From: Rhyacophila brunnea
Lineage: Eukaryota; Arthropoda; Insecta; Trichoptera; Rhyacophilidae
Length of the DNA: 64,000 nucleotides
Direction: 5' to 3'
Assembly: GCA_022495005.1 (NCBI GenBank)
Contig: JAGYXB010000200.1
Location: 186,001-250,000, forward strand
A program made the position numbers and the translations under genes. How positions within the stretch are numbered: position 1 is the stretch's first letter; every line of letters begins with the position of its first letter. Below the pieces are notes generated by a model. That model was not told where the DNA came from. It worked only from the letters and a program-made list of their open reading frames with translations, and searched no databases. Shown one piece after another: positions 12,041-24,175 of this stretch.

Positions 12041-14034
12041 ATGTCGATTTAAAATCTTTTGAAAGATATGGAAATTATTCTATTTCGAATAAAAATAACA
12101 GTTACATTAAAAAAAACTTATTATGCAAGTTAGTATGGTTGGTACTTTAATCTTAATGTTAGGGAATGAAGAGCAAATAACATAGTTCATTTTTTTTTTA
12201 TTTTGTATTGATTAATTTAAAAAAATATATTGTTTGGTATTATTTATTTATCTTCATTTGATTGCAATCTTCCATTTTTATGTATCTCAATATTCCGAGG
12301 CAGTCAATTACAATTTAAAATAAATACAAACTTTTTTTTCGCTGTGAGTTAATAATACCAATGCGAGCCTGAGTATAAGGGTACAATTTGTCCCTTTGCG
12401 TACGGGGACAATGATAGAATACACGTGGTAAAAGGAAGTTTCATTCTGGAAGATAGTAGGCAGGGCTGAGTAGTTTGCTGTCAAGATATAGCCGCCTGTT
12501 AGTTTGACGAGGTTTCGGAAGGATTGACAGAAACCGTTTCAACTGGTTAAGATAAAGTACTACCATTCTAGGCAACGCAATGCAATCTTGTGTGTGTTCC
12601 ATATAGCCGTTGAGTGTTACGGTATTATTATTTTTTTTTTGTAAAAGAATCTTTTATCACTGCTGCTTTATAATCAATAAATAAAAACGATTCCTAGAAG
12701 TCAGTTCGAGTCATTCTTTAACTTGAAAAAACGTATTATATTATATGACTGAGAATACCGAATTACAAATTAAATACAATAATAATAATTGTATTTCACT
12801 ATCACAAATAAATACTTTGGTACTCAATTTCCCATTCCCCGTAAAAATTGTGCATTAGTATTCTTTTGGGAATTTACAGTCAAACTATTCTCCTGCTGGA
12901 AAAAGGTGCTACTGCGTGACAGTAATAGGAAACTACGCCTCAGTTTAAAGCAAAAACTTTATATCTTCTCTTGATCTCACTGCTGCAGCAGATTGTGTGA
13001 ATCTCGTGATACGATGTGGTCACCTCGTGATTAATTTGAAAACGACTTTAACGTTGGTTAAAGAAATACTAATAGGAATAGTAAATGCTTCCAATTGGAA
13101 ATCTCAATAAAATCATAATATTATTACATAAGAGTTATTAGGCCCACCAAACTATACTCGCCCGCACCACACCCGGTCTTAATCGGACGTATCACGGGAC
13201 CCTACGTTTGGATGTGAAGAATCATTTTTTTTATGACTGGGAATGTCTCATGCACTCAAATGTACTTTGACTGAATCTACATGACTCATCAGTTATGGTA
13301 CCCATGGGAGAGATGAGCACGTAGAGGCATTATTAAAAATTGTAGTAAATAACAAATTAAAGCTAATACAAAACTGACGAACTTTCTAAGTAAAGAGATC
13401 ATCACACAATTAAATATTCATGTTTTTTAAATTTTCATGACTTGGTTTGTATGAGTATATCGTGCGATCAACGTAAATCAATTAATTTATCTCACGGCCG
13501 GGTGTAGATAGTTTGTAAAAGTAATCAAGAAGAGTGGAATGAAGTAAAGGAGACCTTCATTTTGAAAGAATCGTGAGCTTGTGGATACAACAGGGATAGA
13601 TAGGAGGTTACACTTAAGTTGCAAGCGTTAGACGAAGAACTACTATAATTCAATTATACGTTGGTCAATTTTGACTGCTTCTACGCTCTGTTGAGATCGG
13701 TTTATTATCAGTGCTTAAAAAATATATTCCGTGATAAAACAGAACAATGACAAAACCGAACAACGATAAATATAACTATGACTTTTCAGGCAAAATATAA
13801 ATTTAATATTGAAATTGTCCTATCTCTATTATGTTGATATATTTTTAATAGCACAGATTATCAGTACGCTATAATAAATCAAATTATATACCTAATTTCT
13901 GCATTCATAATCGCTAGAAAGCCTCAAATAAACAGGACTTTTCCGGCAAGCTTAGGATATCTAATCTTAATCAATAAAATATGTTCAAGATGATTGGGTG
14001 ACTAGGTACAACGAAATATTGACCTGACCCCTAA
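12041..14034. other. Unique DNA with GC-richer islands
   Basis: 12355-12560 is a non-repetitive, less A/T-rich island with no long frame. Bases 13733-13760 carry, inverted, the motif of the minisatellite that follows at 14035. A family E fragment lies at 13170-13252. Confidence 0.35.
13170..13252 (+). repeat. Repeat family E, copy 1
   Basis: GGTCTTAATCGG, a CCTACGTTT block and ATGACTGGGAATGTCTCA recur in the same order, inverted, at 45849-45938. Only two copies are visible, so the limits and nature of the family are unknown. Confidence 0.5.
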
Positions 14035-14171
14035 CTGTTCTGTTTTGTCACTGTTCTGTTTTTTCGTGTTCTGTTTTGTCATTTTCTGTTTTGTCATGTT
14101 CTGTTTTGTCACTGTTCTGTTTTGTCATGTTCTCTTTTGTCATGTTCTCTTTTGTCATGTTCTGTTTTGTC
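14035..14171 (+). repeat. 15-bp minisatellite, about nine units
   Basis: Imperfect tandem repetition of TGTTCTGTTTTGTCA, 15 or 16 bases per unit, with a few substitutions (TGTTCTCTTTTGTCA twice). The reverse complement of the same motif occurs about 300 bases upstream (13733-13760). Confidence 0.85.
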
Positions 14172-15581
14172 CGGTTACCGAAAAATATTAGACACTTAGT
14201 CCAACATTGTTAAGCATGAAAAATGCTGGAAAAGTAATTTATTATAATAATTTGATTACAGCCTTATTTTTATATTTTTTGTATAAGATTACCTTATCTA
14301 CTTTTGTAGATGCTTAGTCCGCCATTGTTTGAAATGACGTTTGATTTCATGTCGGTGCATTATTTAAAATAATAATTGTGATGACGTTGGAATAATAATA
14401 TTATTTTTTTGTTTTTTTTAATTTTTGTTTTGCTTTTCCTATTAACCATTGAGTTTATCTTTTTATTTTTTGTGAGGTCTACCAGAAAAACGACTACCAT
14501 AATGGGGGTCTCATACACCAAATGATATCTTGACTAGTTTTTCCAGATAAGTATCTAAATAAAATCATTGTCTTCCCCGTTTCTAGCCTTCGTAATATAT
14601 TATGTTTTTTTTAACTTGGAGCTGGAGCAAGTATTAGGTCCCGGAGCGGAGCTGGAGCGGAGCAACTCAAAAAAGGGTCTGCTCCAACGCTCTGGTTTAT
14701 TGTTCAATCGATTGTGTAATATTATTTAATTATAAGACTATTTATATTATATTCAATTTTCAAAGTACCCACAGAATTGAAAGCATTGTTATATCATTCA
14801 ATTACTTTAAATTGTATATTTACTGGAACACTTTGCATTGTTATACCAAAATAATAGAATATCAAAGCAGTAGTTCAAACCGCGTGACAATTTTTAACTC
14901 GATTCAAAGAGAATAATATTAATATAAAGTAATGAAAATTGCTCCTACGGCTTCGCATAGATTTTAATAATACGCTTTTGTACGGCCATGTTCTTCCAGT
15001 AGAGTCATGCAACCCGAAACTATTTCACGGATAGCCAGGCACGCTAAATGGCAGTATGCCACCTGGCAGAGAAAGTATATCGTCGGCGGCTGTACCTATT
15101 AGACAATAGAGTTTTCTGAAAACTCAGGCTTTTCATGGAAAAGGACACGCATTTGTCGGTTTAAATACTGTAATTCTGAGAAATGGTTATATGGATAATG
15201 AGTATAATTGACAAAACTATTGCTGTACATCTATTGAAACTAATGACCTATAAAATTACAGTATGCTTTGTCGAACAAATTTATATTAAATTTTATATAG
15301 TTATATTATAATGAATGTATATCTTCATAAAAAAAAATCTATATGAAAAAACTTGGGACTGACAGTGATACATAGTTAATTTTTTGTGCATGCGACGATT
15401 CTTAGTAGTAAGAATCTAATACTGATTCAAATGCAAATTTTATAACCTGATTACTTAACTATCTGAGAGGTTTTTAAATTAAATCGATAGTGGCAATAAG
15501 TTGAGTAATTTAAATCGAGATAATAACATTATAAATTCAGTTCTAAGATGGCGTCAAGATCACATAAAAATATTTTTGACG
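14172..15581. other. Unique DNA, nothing certain
   Basis: 14615-14700 contains a striking GGAGC-rich stretch (CGGAGCGGAGCTGGAGCGG) within AT-rich DNA, possibly a transposon end. No gene or second copy is seen. Confidence 0.35.
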
Positions 15582-15779
15582 TAAATTATTAATATATACG
15601 TGCGTTACTATGGATATCAAAATGACATTTCAGTATTCTATTTTTGTTTGTTTGTTGCAAAATTGCCTTATTTGTCCTAAATTATTAATACATATAATTG
15701 TCAAGTTTATATGATTCAACAGAAAATTTAAAAACGTGGTGTAGGTATAAAAAGTTATTTTTATCTTGTAATTATTTTG
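15582..15779 (+). repeat. Interspersed repeat family C, copy 2 (5'-truncated)
   Basis: Starts at the shared string AATTATTAATATATACGTGC and ends at the same TTTTTATCTTGTAATTATTT as copies 1 and 3. The truncation at one end only supports spread by reverse transcription. Confidence 0.65.
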
Positions 15780-16424
15780 AAATGCTTTTGCGTCGTAGAT
15801 CATGAGTAAAACATGTTCCATGTTAAAAAATATTGACATGCGACATAATCCGATAAATAAAGTATAGAAAAAGTTGAATATATTAAACGGTCTAAAATAA
15901 ACATACGTTCCGACGTGACGTTTAACGGCAATCACTAATCCTTATCGGCTTAATAGCGACTTAAAAAAACTCTCATAAAATCCGGACGACCCGGTAAAAA
16001 ATCAGCGTCTCGCAAAAAAGAAACACAAAAAGTGACACAAAAAAAAACGGCAAAGTTAACATAGAAGTTTTGATAAATTGACTCATTATTTCGGGAGCGA
16101 GCCGCGTTTTTGATAATGTACCCCCACAGTAAATCAAAGCAGGGGGCTATCGCGGAAAATATTCTCGGCCCGCCGATATTAAGTGTTTATCTACTATTAA
16201 CATCCCATGGCAGATTACAGATTGTGCAAAAAAGTGTGTCGCTAGACGACCAAACTTTTCGGTTGATTAAAAACTAATAAATTACAATAATTTTCATTGA
16301 AAGAAAATTGTTTGCAAAGTATTACAGAAAAACATATTATTTTGTTATTTTGTACACTTCTGGAAAATGGAACTGTCTAATTAAATACTATGTATTAATA
16401 TCGACCGATGTAATTTGAATTTAA
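15780..16424. other. Unique DNA with GC-richer island
   Basis: 15940-16210 contains AGTAAATCAAAGCAGGGGGC and CTCGGCCCGCCGATATT in an otherwise AT-rich stretch. It is non-repetitive and non-coding as far as I can see; a conserved regulatory block is possible but unproven. Confidence 0.3.
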
Positions 16425-16580
16425 ATTTTAATGAATTTAAGTTTTGTACCATTGATTTGTTATATAAGTTACAGTTAATTTATTCATTGTGAGTGTGAAT
16501 TTGCCTTTTGGTGAGTATATACAGTATCTGAAGGAAAAATGACTCTAATGGAATAGTACAAAACTTAAATCCATTAGAAT
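16425..16580 (+). repeat. Repeat family D, copy 2 (divergent)
   Basis: TTATTCATTGTGAGTGTG, TCTGAAGGAAAAATGAC and AATAGTACAAAACTTAAAT follow the order of copies 1 and 3. TTAAGTTTTGTACCATT near 16438 is the inverse of the far end, so the whole unit can fold back. Confidence 0.5.
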
Positions 16581-18269
16581 TTATTGTAAGAAAAATAATA
16601 AAAAGCAATATAAATAATGAACAATTACAACTTTATGGCATCTCACTCATCATCAGAATTATATCCGATCCAAATATCGAATAGTAAATAAATAATATTA
16701 TAGGTATGCATTTAACTTTTTTAAATCTTATCAAATTCGTATAAGTGATATCATTACCTTAAGTTTAAATTACAAAGTTTGTTAAGTTTTCTTGGCTTAA
16801 TTTGAAATACCTCTCACATCGTTGTTATTGATAATAATTTTGACTATTTTTATACATATCACTAGTTAATACCTTAAAGCATGGGTAACCAATCTTTTTA
16901 TATTAGCTGATTAAAGAGTCGTCTTTTTAGCGCTTTCTCAGCAGACAGCTTTTTTCACGTAAGTTTTTTAAAATAAAGGACAAAGTCGGCTGCCCAGGGC
17001 CCTAAGTTAGACACGTTCTAATACTATTCAGTCAAACATTTTATTTTTAAATACCTATGTTATTTTTAGATTTATGCATTTAATATACCTACATTTATGT
17101 TTATATATTTATAATGTCGACTAATACATTATATTTAATATTGCTTCATATTAAACTAACTGTACAATATAGTAATAAATTAGATGTTATTAAAAAAACT
17201 TGTTATTGAAATCGTGAAGCCAGTAAAATAACAATATGTATTTTCCAAAAATTCTTAAAATATTCAAAAAAAAAATTTTTCGTCCGTGCTTTATTTTAAA
17301 AAAAATGTGCATAATTATTCTGGATGTATTTATTTTTATCCGTGTCAGTGTTTTGCTAAAAATAAAATCGTTTTTTACTTTCATTCATTTTTATTTTTCT
17401 GCAATAAAACAAGACATGTTCTGGATTTCTCATTTCTATAATTAAAATAACTCATTTTATCTGAAGTTCTCTCTAATTCTTTTCTAACCATTCGATTCTA
17501 ACGATGCGAAATACGTATTATTAAGGTCATTCCAGAAACATGCTTTGTTATATTATAATATGTTTCACGAAAATTTGAAAAGTCATTCTTAAAAAAATGC
17601 GCATATATGGCGGACATGTGCGACAGAAAAGGATACTTTTGCAACTGCTCTGGTATTCTCGGATACGTATATTATTAATGCCATTTAAAATAACATATTG
17701 AAAATATTTACTACCTATTGACTTAATTGAAATTGCACCGTTAGTTCAATATATATATATACATATATATATATTACCTAGTTGTTATTTATGTTATTTA
17801 GCCATCTGTTTATATTAATAATTTTACTAATATTAAAAATCAATAATTCTGTACATAATAAAAGTTTCTTCTAAATCAATGAAGTAAGAATAGATAAAAA
17901 AACTCGCCCGATAGCCGGAATAGCATAATCGGCAGCATGTTCGATCTATCTCACTACAATCATTTGTCGAGTAAATCATGACGGTATTTTTTTTACAGTT
18001 TAACGGGTTTTGTTCTTTCAAGAATGTTTGTGTACTGCGCGCAAAAGAAATATTTCACGTAAAAAAAGAAATAAAATCAAACCTCTTACCTATCTCACAA
18101 AATAATGAAAGAAAACATGTATGTATGGATAATTACACGTATGGGCAGATTCACAATATGTATATTAAAGATAGCTAATATCAACCCGATATTATTGACG
18201 AAAGTTGATAATAACTATGACATAATAAAACAATATTATGTGTATATCTGTGAGAGTTCTGCAGTTTTC
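16581..18269. other. AT-rich unique DNA
   Basis: Low-complexity A/T sequence, including a TA run at 17749-17776. Short frames at 17190-17445 and 17833-18178 come from A/T-rich codons and have no recognisable motif. Confidence 0.5.
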
Positions 18270-18630
18270 TTAAACTATTCATGTACCGAACATACATAAC
18301 TTGAACACACATCAGATACTCACTAGAAAAAATCAAATTTAAAAAAATATGCGATGCTAGACGGGTTTTGAACCCGGATAACCACTGGTATCGCGACAAC
18401 TGTGCATTAACCAATTATGCAACGAGCCTCTTATCTAATTACGACAATTTAAACTAGTGGTTAATTTAAAATCGCGTTATTATTGACTCTCGGTTTTTGT
18501 GTATTAAATCAAGGAATATTAATTACTAACTGACCCCCGGCTCTCGCCAAATATTATATTCAATATTCATGGAATGTTACATTCTTAAAATCTTGTGAAT
18601 TATTCGTAGAGTAAAAGAAATGGTTTATTA
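18270..18630 (-). repeat. tRNA-like repeat family T, copy 2
   Basis: Read on the minus strand it has a head (CACTAGTTTAAATTGTCG), a tRNA-like section with D-arm-like GCATAATTGGTTAATGC and T-arm-like GGGTTCAAAACCCG, and a tail (TTTTTTCTAGTGAG, CATACATAACTTG inverted). Past the head, at about 18573-18630, a second, oppositely oriented piece of the tail appears (GGAATGTTACATTC to AAATGGTTTATTA). The locus is therefore a composite of two copies or a rearranged one. Confidence 0.65.
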
Positions 18631-18737
18631 TTCATGTAGATAACATTAAAAAAAAATATTGTCGAATATAGTATGACTCCGGAGGCAATAAAAATATAAC
18701 ATACTCACCACGATAAGGTACTAGAATATATTGCTTA

Positions 18738-19178
18738 AGCGTCAATTACATTGAGCTTTTTTATGAGCTGATTATTGGCAAATTTAAAAGCGGGCGGTTC
18801 AGCTACTGCGATTTCATGATTACACACAAAATTTTCCATTCGCTGATAAGCCACAAGCCAGCGAGCGATTTTGACGGAACGTAGTTCGTTTTTTTGCCGG
18901 GAGGTCGCTACGCTCCATAATAATGTTTCCATTAAACGTCAAAAAGGTAAATTTCAAAATGAGTAGTTCGTTTTTCCACCACCACGCTCTACTGCGCAGA
19001 CGCGATATGCCCACAAGCCGGCGTGTAGCTTATAAAGTTGACCGGCTTTCAACTTTTCTCGGTGGAGTGTTTACAACCTGCTTATTAGCTTGTTCGATGA
19101 TTACACTGGGCGAATTTACAGGCAGATTATAAATTTGCCAATAATCAGCTCGTAAAAAAGCTCAATGTAATTGACGCT
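18738..19178. mobile_element. Inverted-repeat transposon with 50-bp arms
   Basis: The left arm begins AGCGTCAATTACATTGAGC and the right arm is its reverse complement over about 50 bases with one difference. TTA flanks both sides (18735-18737 and 19179-19181), consistent with a 3-bp target duplication as in PIF/Harbinger, though the usual Harbinger terminal bases are absent. The 340-bp interior is GC-richer, with frames on both strands but no transposase motif. There is no second copy in the window. Confidence 0.7.
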
Positions 19179-20029
19179 TTAATGAATAGTTTTAAAATTC
19201 TGTGATACTTGTTAATTATTTATTATTTGAAATCTATATATTATCGTTCATTAGGTAAATTTTGTATTTAATGCACGTCGGCAATCCGCCACTGTTTATA
19301 CACACGGGATAGGATTGTGACAGTTTTATTCGAATACAAATTAATTATCAATCGGATTAGATACTGGTCATACATTAATGGTAATTGCTCGTGCGACGAC
19401 ATCTTTAATTTATAATACAATATGTATTCATTTTAATGTGATTTCTAGTATCATCTGGAAAGAATTTAAAAAAGCGTGTGTGGTCAAGATGAATAAGTGG
19501 CGTAGTTCGCGGCAGTACTGAAATAGACATTGCTCTGTATTTCTAAAAATAACGACGCATATTTTGGACGCCCTCTGTGAGACGTCGCTGTAAGTATTTA
19601 CGACAAACCACTGAGTCTTACGACCTTTGCCGATTTGAAAGCTCGTCAATAATTCAAAAGCTTCAGCTACGTTCAAACAATTATAATCAATGCTAAAATC
19701 AAATTACGTACGAAAACTAACCTTCCTTCAGAAAATATCATAGCAATAACATTACCTTCAAATAGGTTATAGTTATGTATATTATGTGAAGGAAAACTCA
19801 CTCTATAGTTCTTGGTACGATTGACATATTGAGAGTGTCAATAATTGTTTATTCTCATAAGGCAGGTACTAACTATTGTGTCATTGATAGTAAATACCAT
19901 TCTAGAGAGTATTATTTCACGAAATTTTTTCAAATATTACTGTATTAAATTTGACTGAGACTGAGTTTAGGTCTAGATTGTTTCATAAATTCTACTATAT
20001 TTTTCCTGAGGGCTGTTTAAATAATTTTA
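19179..20029. other. Unique DNA with an unassigned 82-codon frame
   Basis: The minus-strand frame 19428-19676 (starting MNVAEAFELL) has better amino-acid balance than its surroundings, but I recognise no domain and see no clear splice context. It could be an old exon or chance. Confidence 0.25.
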
Positions 20030-20290
20030 ATAATTGAACATACATAATTTTGATAACACTTTAAAAAATCTTTATTTAGAAAAGTAAGAGACCCAGCAGA
20101 ATCGAACCTGCATCTCTCAGGTTTTGCGCCCATGCTATAGGCGCCATACATAATTGCGACAAATTTTAACTAATAGCTTTTAATACTCTCTGAAGCGCTT
20201 TCCAAAGTATTTTAAAAATTATGTTTATTCAATAATTAAAATATTACATTTTTAAATCTTGTAAATTAATCGTTGAATAAAAAATAGTTA
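20030..20290 (-). repeat. tRNA-like repeat family T, copy 3 (divergent)
   Basis: Contains TTGAACATACATAATTTTG, then on the minus strand a B box GGTTCGATTCT inside a tRNA-like stretch, then ATATTACATTTTTAAATC and TTGTAAATTAATCG resembling the family ends. Divergence is high, so the limits are approximate. Confidence 0.5.
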
Positions 20291-22616
20291 ATTAAATGAT
20301 TTACTCTTATTTTCACTTAAATTTGTCTTGAATTTGTAATTTATAATGTTTAATTTATTTAAATCAATAAATATAAATAATAATATTATTATGCATGATC
20401 AAATAATATATTATCTGGATATAAATTGTCCTCTATTTTCGGCGTATGCATATATTTGAAAATTGGTACGCATATGCTAATGTACTGACAATACATTTTA
20501 TTATTTCGGGGCAGATCGGTGCTCCATACAAGGAATCTTCATACAGCGTCATTAGAAATACTAACCTGTCTCATGTAAATGTCACAATTTATAATTAAAT
20601 TTAATCTATACTATAGTAATAATAGCATAAAACAATCATGATATATTATGAAGATGATTTATTTACGATGTATTTATCATTATTTTACATTAAAAATATA
20701 ATATCTCGATCGAACTTACTCTGATATCGTACGGGTCGATTTAATGAAAAATGAGATTTCTTAGCATTCACATTTAATTTTCGAAAACTTAGTTTTTTAA
20801 ATAAGTTTCTTTTGATATATAATAATATCCGATCAGGAAATAGAGCGCCTCGTTGCGTAGATAACAAATATTAAATGATTTATTAAAAACACTGAACATC
20901 TTCCGTTTTATTAAACTTTCATATGCAAAAGTAATAAAGTCTACCCCGTTATCATCAATAACGTATCCGATTCCCATCTCCCCTTTCTTGTGCACGACTT
21001 CTGAATTGATAATAATATAACGCGGGAAATATCAAATAATGAGTGTTTTTACCGCCATGGCATCGCGATCGGGTACGTAATATTATGTATTACCTAAGTG
21101 ATTTTTTAGGGGATGAACAATATGGTTGAAAGCAATCGGGAAAACATCCCCCAGCGATGTATAACATATAACCGAATTATGGAAATTGCCTGGGGCCATT
21201 TTACCCACATTCTTTCGAATAACGGTAATTTCCCAATGCTGTTAGACGCTTTGAGGGAATCTCCGATTTTCATAAAATTGTCTCTGCTCATTCTATGTTC
21301 ATTCACGTGGAATCATGGCTCCAAAGTATCTCTTTAATAACATTTTTTTATAATATTTTTGAGATATCAAAGATATATTAATAAATTTTTGCATATTTTT
21401 TAAATGTAATATTAATTTGCCGTATTAACAAAATGTTATAGAAGTAAACAACATCTTTTTCAAAGTTATGGTGTGTTTGCTGCCCACCACCAGGGCTATT
21501 TTTAAGACCTTCGTAAGCCCTAGGCAGTTATTTTTAGAGGTATGCTGAAATTTGTAATTTAAAATTTTCAGCATAATGAAAGATTGAAAATGTACTAAAT
21601 ATATCCGTACTTCATGGTGTTATTATAGAAAATTCCATTCCATAGCCATGGTATGAAAATAATAGCATTATAAATGACATAATAATATAATATAATATGT
21701 ATAAGGTAGGTTTAAAAAAAAATCAACACTCTTACTGAATGGATTCTAGATGCACTCAGTGCAACTCATGGCTTAACATGGTTTCAATCGACTGCAGTGG
21801 AATATTTTTTAGCGGTAGGATGTTCAATAAAAGTAGACATTAAACTTTACTAAAAATGCACATTATTTTACTTTGTCTATGTTTGTTTAGGTGAGGATTT
21901 ATAAATGTAAAATTGACAAGTATTGCTCATTTTGATTTAATTAAATTTAGTTTATGTATTTATATTTTCAGTTGGAATATTGTAGGATACGAGAGACTTG
22001 CCAACAACATTTCAGAAGATAGCGCTTTGCGTCCAGCCTATGTTGATTGAGCTCGATTCACAACCCGGTTTTTAATAAATGTGATATGTTAAATTTAATA
22101 ATTATGTGCATTTGTTTAAAAAACATAATCGGAGGTTCGCGACTGTATTTTTATGCAATAACTATTATATTAATCCATTCTAGGAGGCTGATTTTCTTTT
22201 ATTTTTATAAATCGGTGTGCGAAAGAAAATATGGATAATATGTTAAAAACATTTAAAAAATAGTTAAATGAAAAAAATAGAGTAAAATTGACACTGTATT
22301 AATATTTTTGAGGTGTTTTCGAATTAACAATGTTAAAATAGAATGTTATCTTCAAAAATCTTAAAAAAACGTATTCATTAAATAACAAAAATAATTTAGT
22401 TATTTTCATATGGGAGTATTAAAATTGTCATACATAGTGGTTCAAAACTCTACCTTTTTTGGCACTCTTGAATAGTAGTGATATTTAAATAATCTCCCTC
22501 TTTCTTTTGTATACAGAAATATTTTTGGCATAAGTAAAAGCAATGTTGCCTAAATCTAAAAACAACTGCTCGGAAAATATACGTTTTTCTGAAAATAGTA
22601 AACGGTGTCTTTATTA
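20291..22616. other. AT-rich unique DNA; possible hAT end fragment
   Basis: At 21492 the string CAGGGCTATTTTTAAGACC followed by CCCTAGGCAG looks like one end of a hAT-type element, but I find no matching other end. Overlapping frames on both strands at 21106-21337 are mirror readings of the same DNA with no recognised product. Confidence 0.35.
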
Positions 22617-22787
22617 AACCACGTCCGTTCCTAAAATGAATTATGGGCCTCCATAGAGTGGAGGTTATATTAATATAGTTTTTTTTACGACAAATAAATA
22701 TTAGCCATTTGCTCAAACTATTAAGTCGATACTCTAGTTTCAAACACACATTGAAAAACAATATTAGAATTTGCTAAGCCCGGAATT
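22617..22787 (-). repeat. tRNA-derived SINE, family A, copy 2 (head lost)
   Basis: The minus strand carries the body and tail of family A (GGAGGCCCATAATT, GAGCAAATGGCTAATAT) but stops before the tRNA-like head: an old, 5'-truncated copy. Confidence 0.7.
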
Positions 22788-23349
22788 ATAGGCCTGACGC
22801 ATAACTTCTTAGTAAGTTTCTAAGTAATCCCCTTAACTTAAATTGACTTAATATAATAAATTCATGAAGTGTATCCAGTACCCAGTCATAGTAAATTATC
22901 ACCAAGTAAACGATGAATCTCTTCAATGGACTGGTTTAATATGATTGTTACATTAAAATTGTATATTTTAATAATGCAATAAAGTTGTTTAGAGTGAGTT
23001 ATTTTTGAAGTGCTCCAAAACAAAGCTCTAACATTATTTTAGTTTACCGCTTAACTTCAGTTACACGTGCTTTGAATACACTTCAAGAGCCAGCGTTTGC
23101 GTGCATAAAATAATTATGGTTTCCTGAGTTATCTTAACATACATACATTTTCAAAATAATTGTTCGCTTAAAATTATTAGTCTATTACCAGGACAATCCT
23201 TGCTAGTAAAAAGAATATTGTTTTATGTAGTAAATTGTATTGTATCGTCTGTTGTAGTACTCTAATGGCAGAGTGACTGCTGAGTGAGATTTTAATTGAT
23301 TATTGATTTTTCATTATTTCCTTGATCTACAATAATAACTCTATTCTTT
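22788..23349. other. AT-rich unique DNA, nothing recognised
   Basis: No repeat boundary, RNA gene or coding frame is seen. Confidence 0.5.
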
Positions 23350-23690
23350 TTTTATAATAAACCATTTCTTTTATTCAATGAATAATTCACAAGATTTTGA
23401 GAATGTAACATTCTATATATTGAACATATGTAACTTGAAAACACCTCAGATATATTACCACTAGAAAAAATCATATTTGAGAAAAAAATTCGATGCTTGA
23501 CGAGATTTAATACACTAAAACCGATAGTCAATAATACCGCAATTTAATAAGAATTTCATGTATGACCTACTAGTTTAAATTGTCGTAATTAGATGGGAGG
23601 TTCATAGCATAATTGGTTAATGCACAGTTGGCGCGATAACAGTGGTTATACGGGTTCAAATCCCGTCGTGAATCGTATTTTTTTTCAATA
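23350..23690 (+). repeat. tRNA-like repeat family T, copy 4 (two opposed halves)
   Basis: The first half (to about 23510) is the family tail in minus orientation, starting AAACCATTTCTTTT. The second half (from 23521) is head plus tRNA-like section in plus orientation. In the latter, GCATAATTGGTTAATGC makes a perfect 4-bp D stem and ACGGGTTCAAATCCCGT (23651-23667) a perfect 5-bp T stem with a good B box. The anticodon stem does not close properly, so it is a tRNA relic, not a working tRNA. Confidence 0.65.
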
Positions 23691-24045
23691 ACCTTATTCC
23701 TTGCTGAACGCCTGTCATAGTAAAATGCGAAGGACTAAAACGTGTGCCGCATAAAAAAAGATTTTAGCATAGATATTCAAGACATTTTTATAAAATGTAT
23801 ATTATATCACTAATTTTGACAAACGTAAAAAACTCGGGCCAACTTTTTTTTTCTGGATTATTTTCTTAATAAATGTTTATATATATATATATATATTATA
23901 GCAAAACTCTGACTGTATATTCAGTATTAAATAATAAAATTAATTCATTAATATTTATCACAACAATAAATAATATTATTTATATTTTTGATTATTTAAA
24001 GAATTACATAGTTATTTTAAAAGATTAAAATATCCAGTCCTAAAT
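23691..24045. other. AT-rich spacer with TA microsatellite
   Basis: A TA run occupies 23877-23898. Nothing else is recognised. Confidence 0.55.
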
Positions 24046-24175
24046 ATGTAGGCCTCGGCAATCTGCTTACACCCGTATCGGTCCTTTGCATCGCTTTACC
24101 ATGTACTTCCACATACTTATTTCGTCAATCCATCGGTCTTTCTATCTATTTTTCATACGTTTCCAGCTTTTGGGT
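24046..24175 (-). pseudogene. Non-LTR retrotransposon RT C-terminus remnant
   Basis: On the minus strand, RWIDEI is followed, after frame changes, by KDRYGCKQIAEAYIF. This is the familiar end of non-LTR reverse-transcriptase proteins, where a RW.D.I segment precedes A.DR..W..L.EAY just before the stop. At least one frameshift separates the two parts. No catalytic domain remains, so it is a dead fragment of about 40 codons. Confidence 0.6.

Noticed and set aside
14610..14700. GGAGC-rich stretch as a transposon end
   Set aside because: No inverted partner, target duplication or second copy in the window.
15630..15935. 101-codon minus-strand frame, one of the longest here
   Set aside because: Half of it lies in repeat family C and the residues are those of A/T-rich noise; no domain.
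21106..21337. Overlapping 66- and 74-codon frames on opposite strands
   Set aside because: No recognised motif on either strand and no splice context; treated as chance frames.
22450..22761. 103-codon minus-strand frame
   Set aside because: Much of it runs through a SINE A copy (the same frame motif appears at 26.2 kb), so it is not a gene.
23601..23677. Candidate tRNA gene on the plus strand
   Set aside because: D and T arms are perfect but the anticodon stem does not form and the sequence is embedded in a repeat family.
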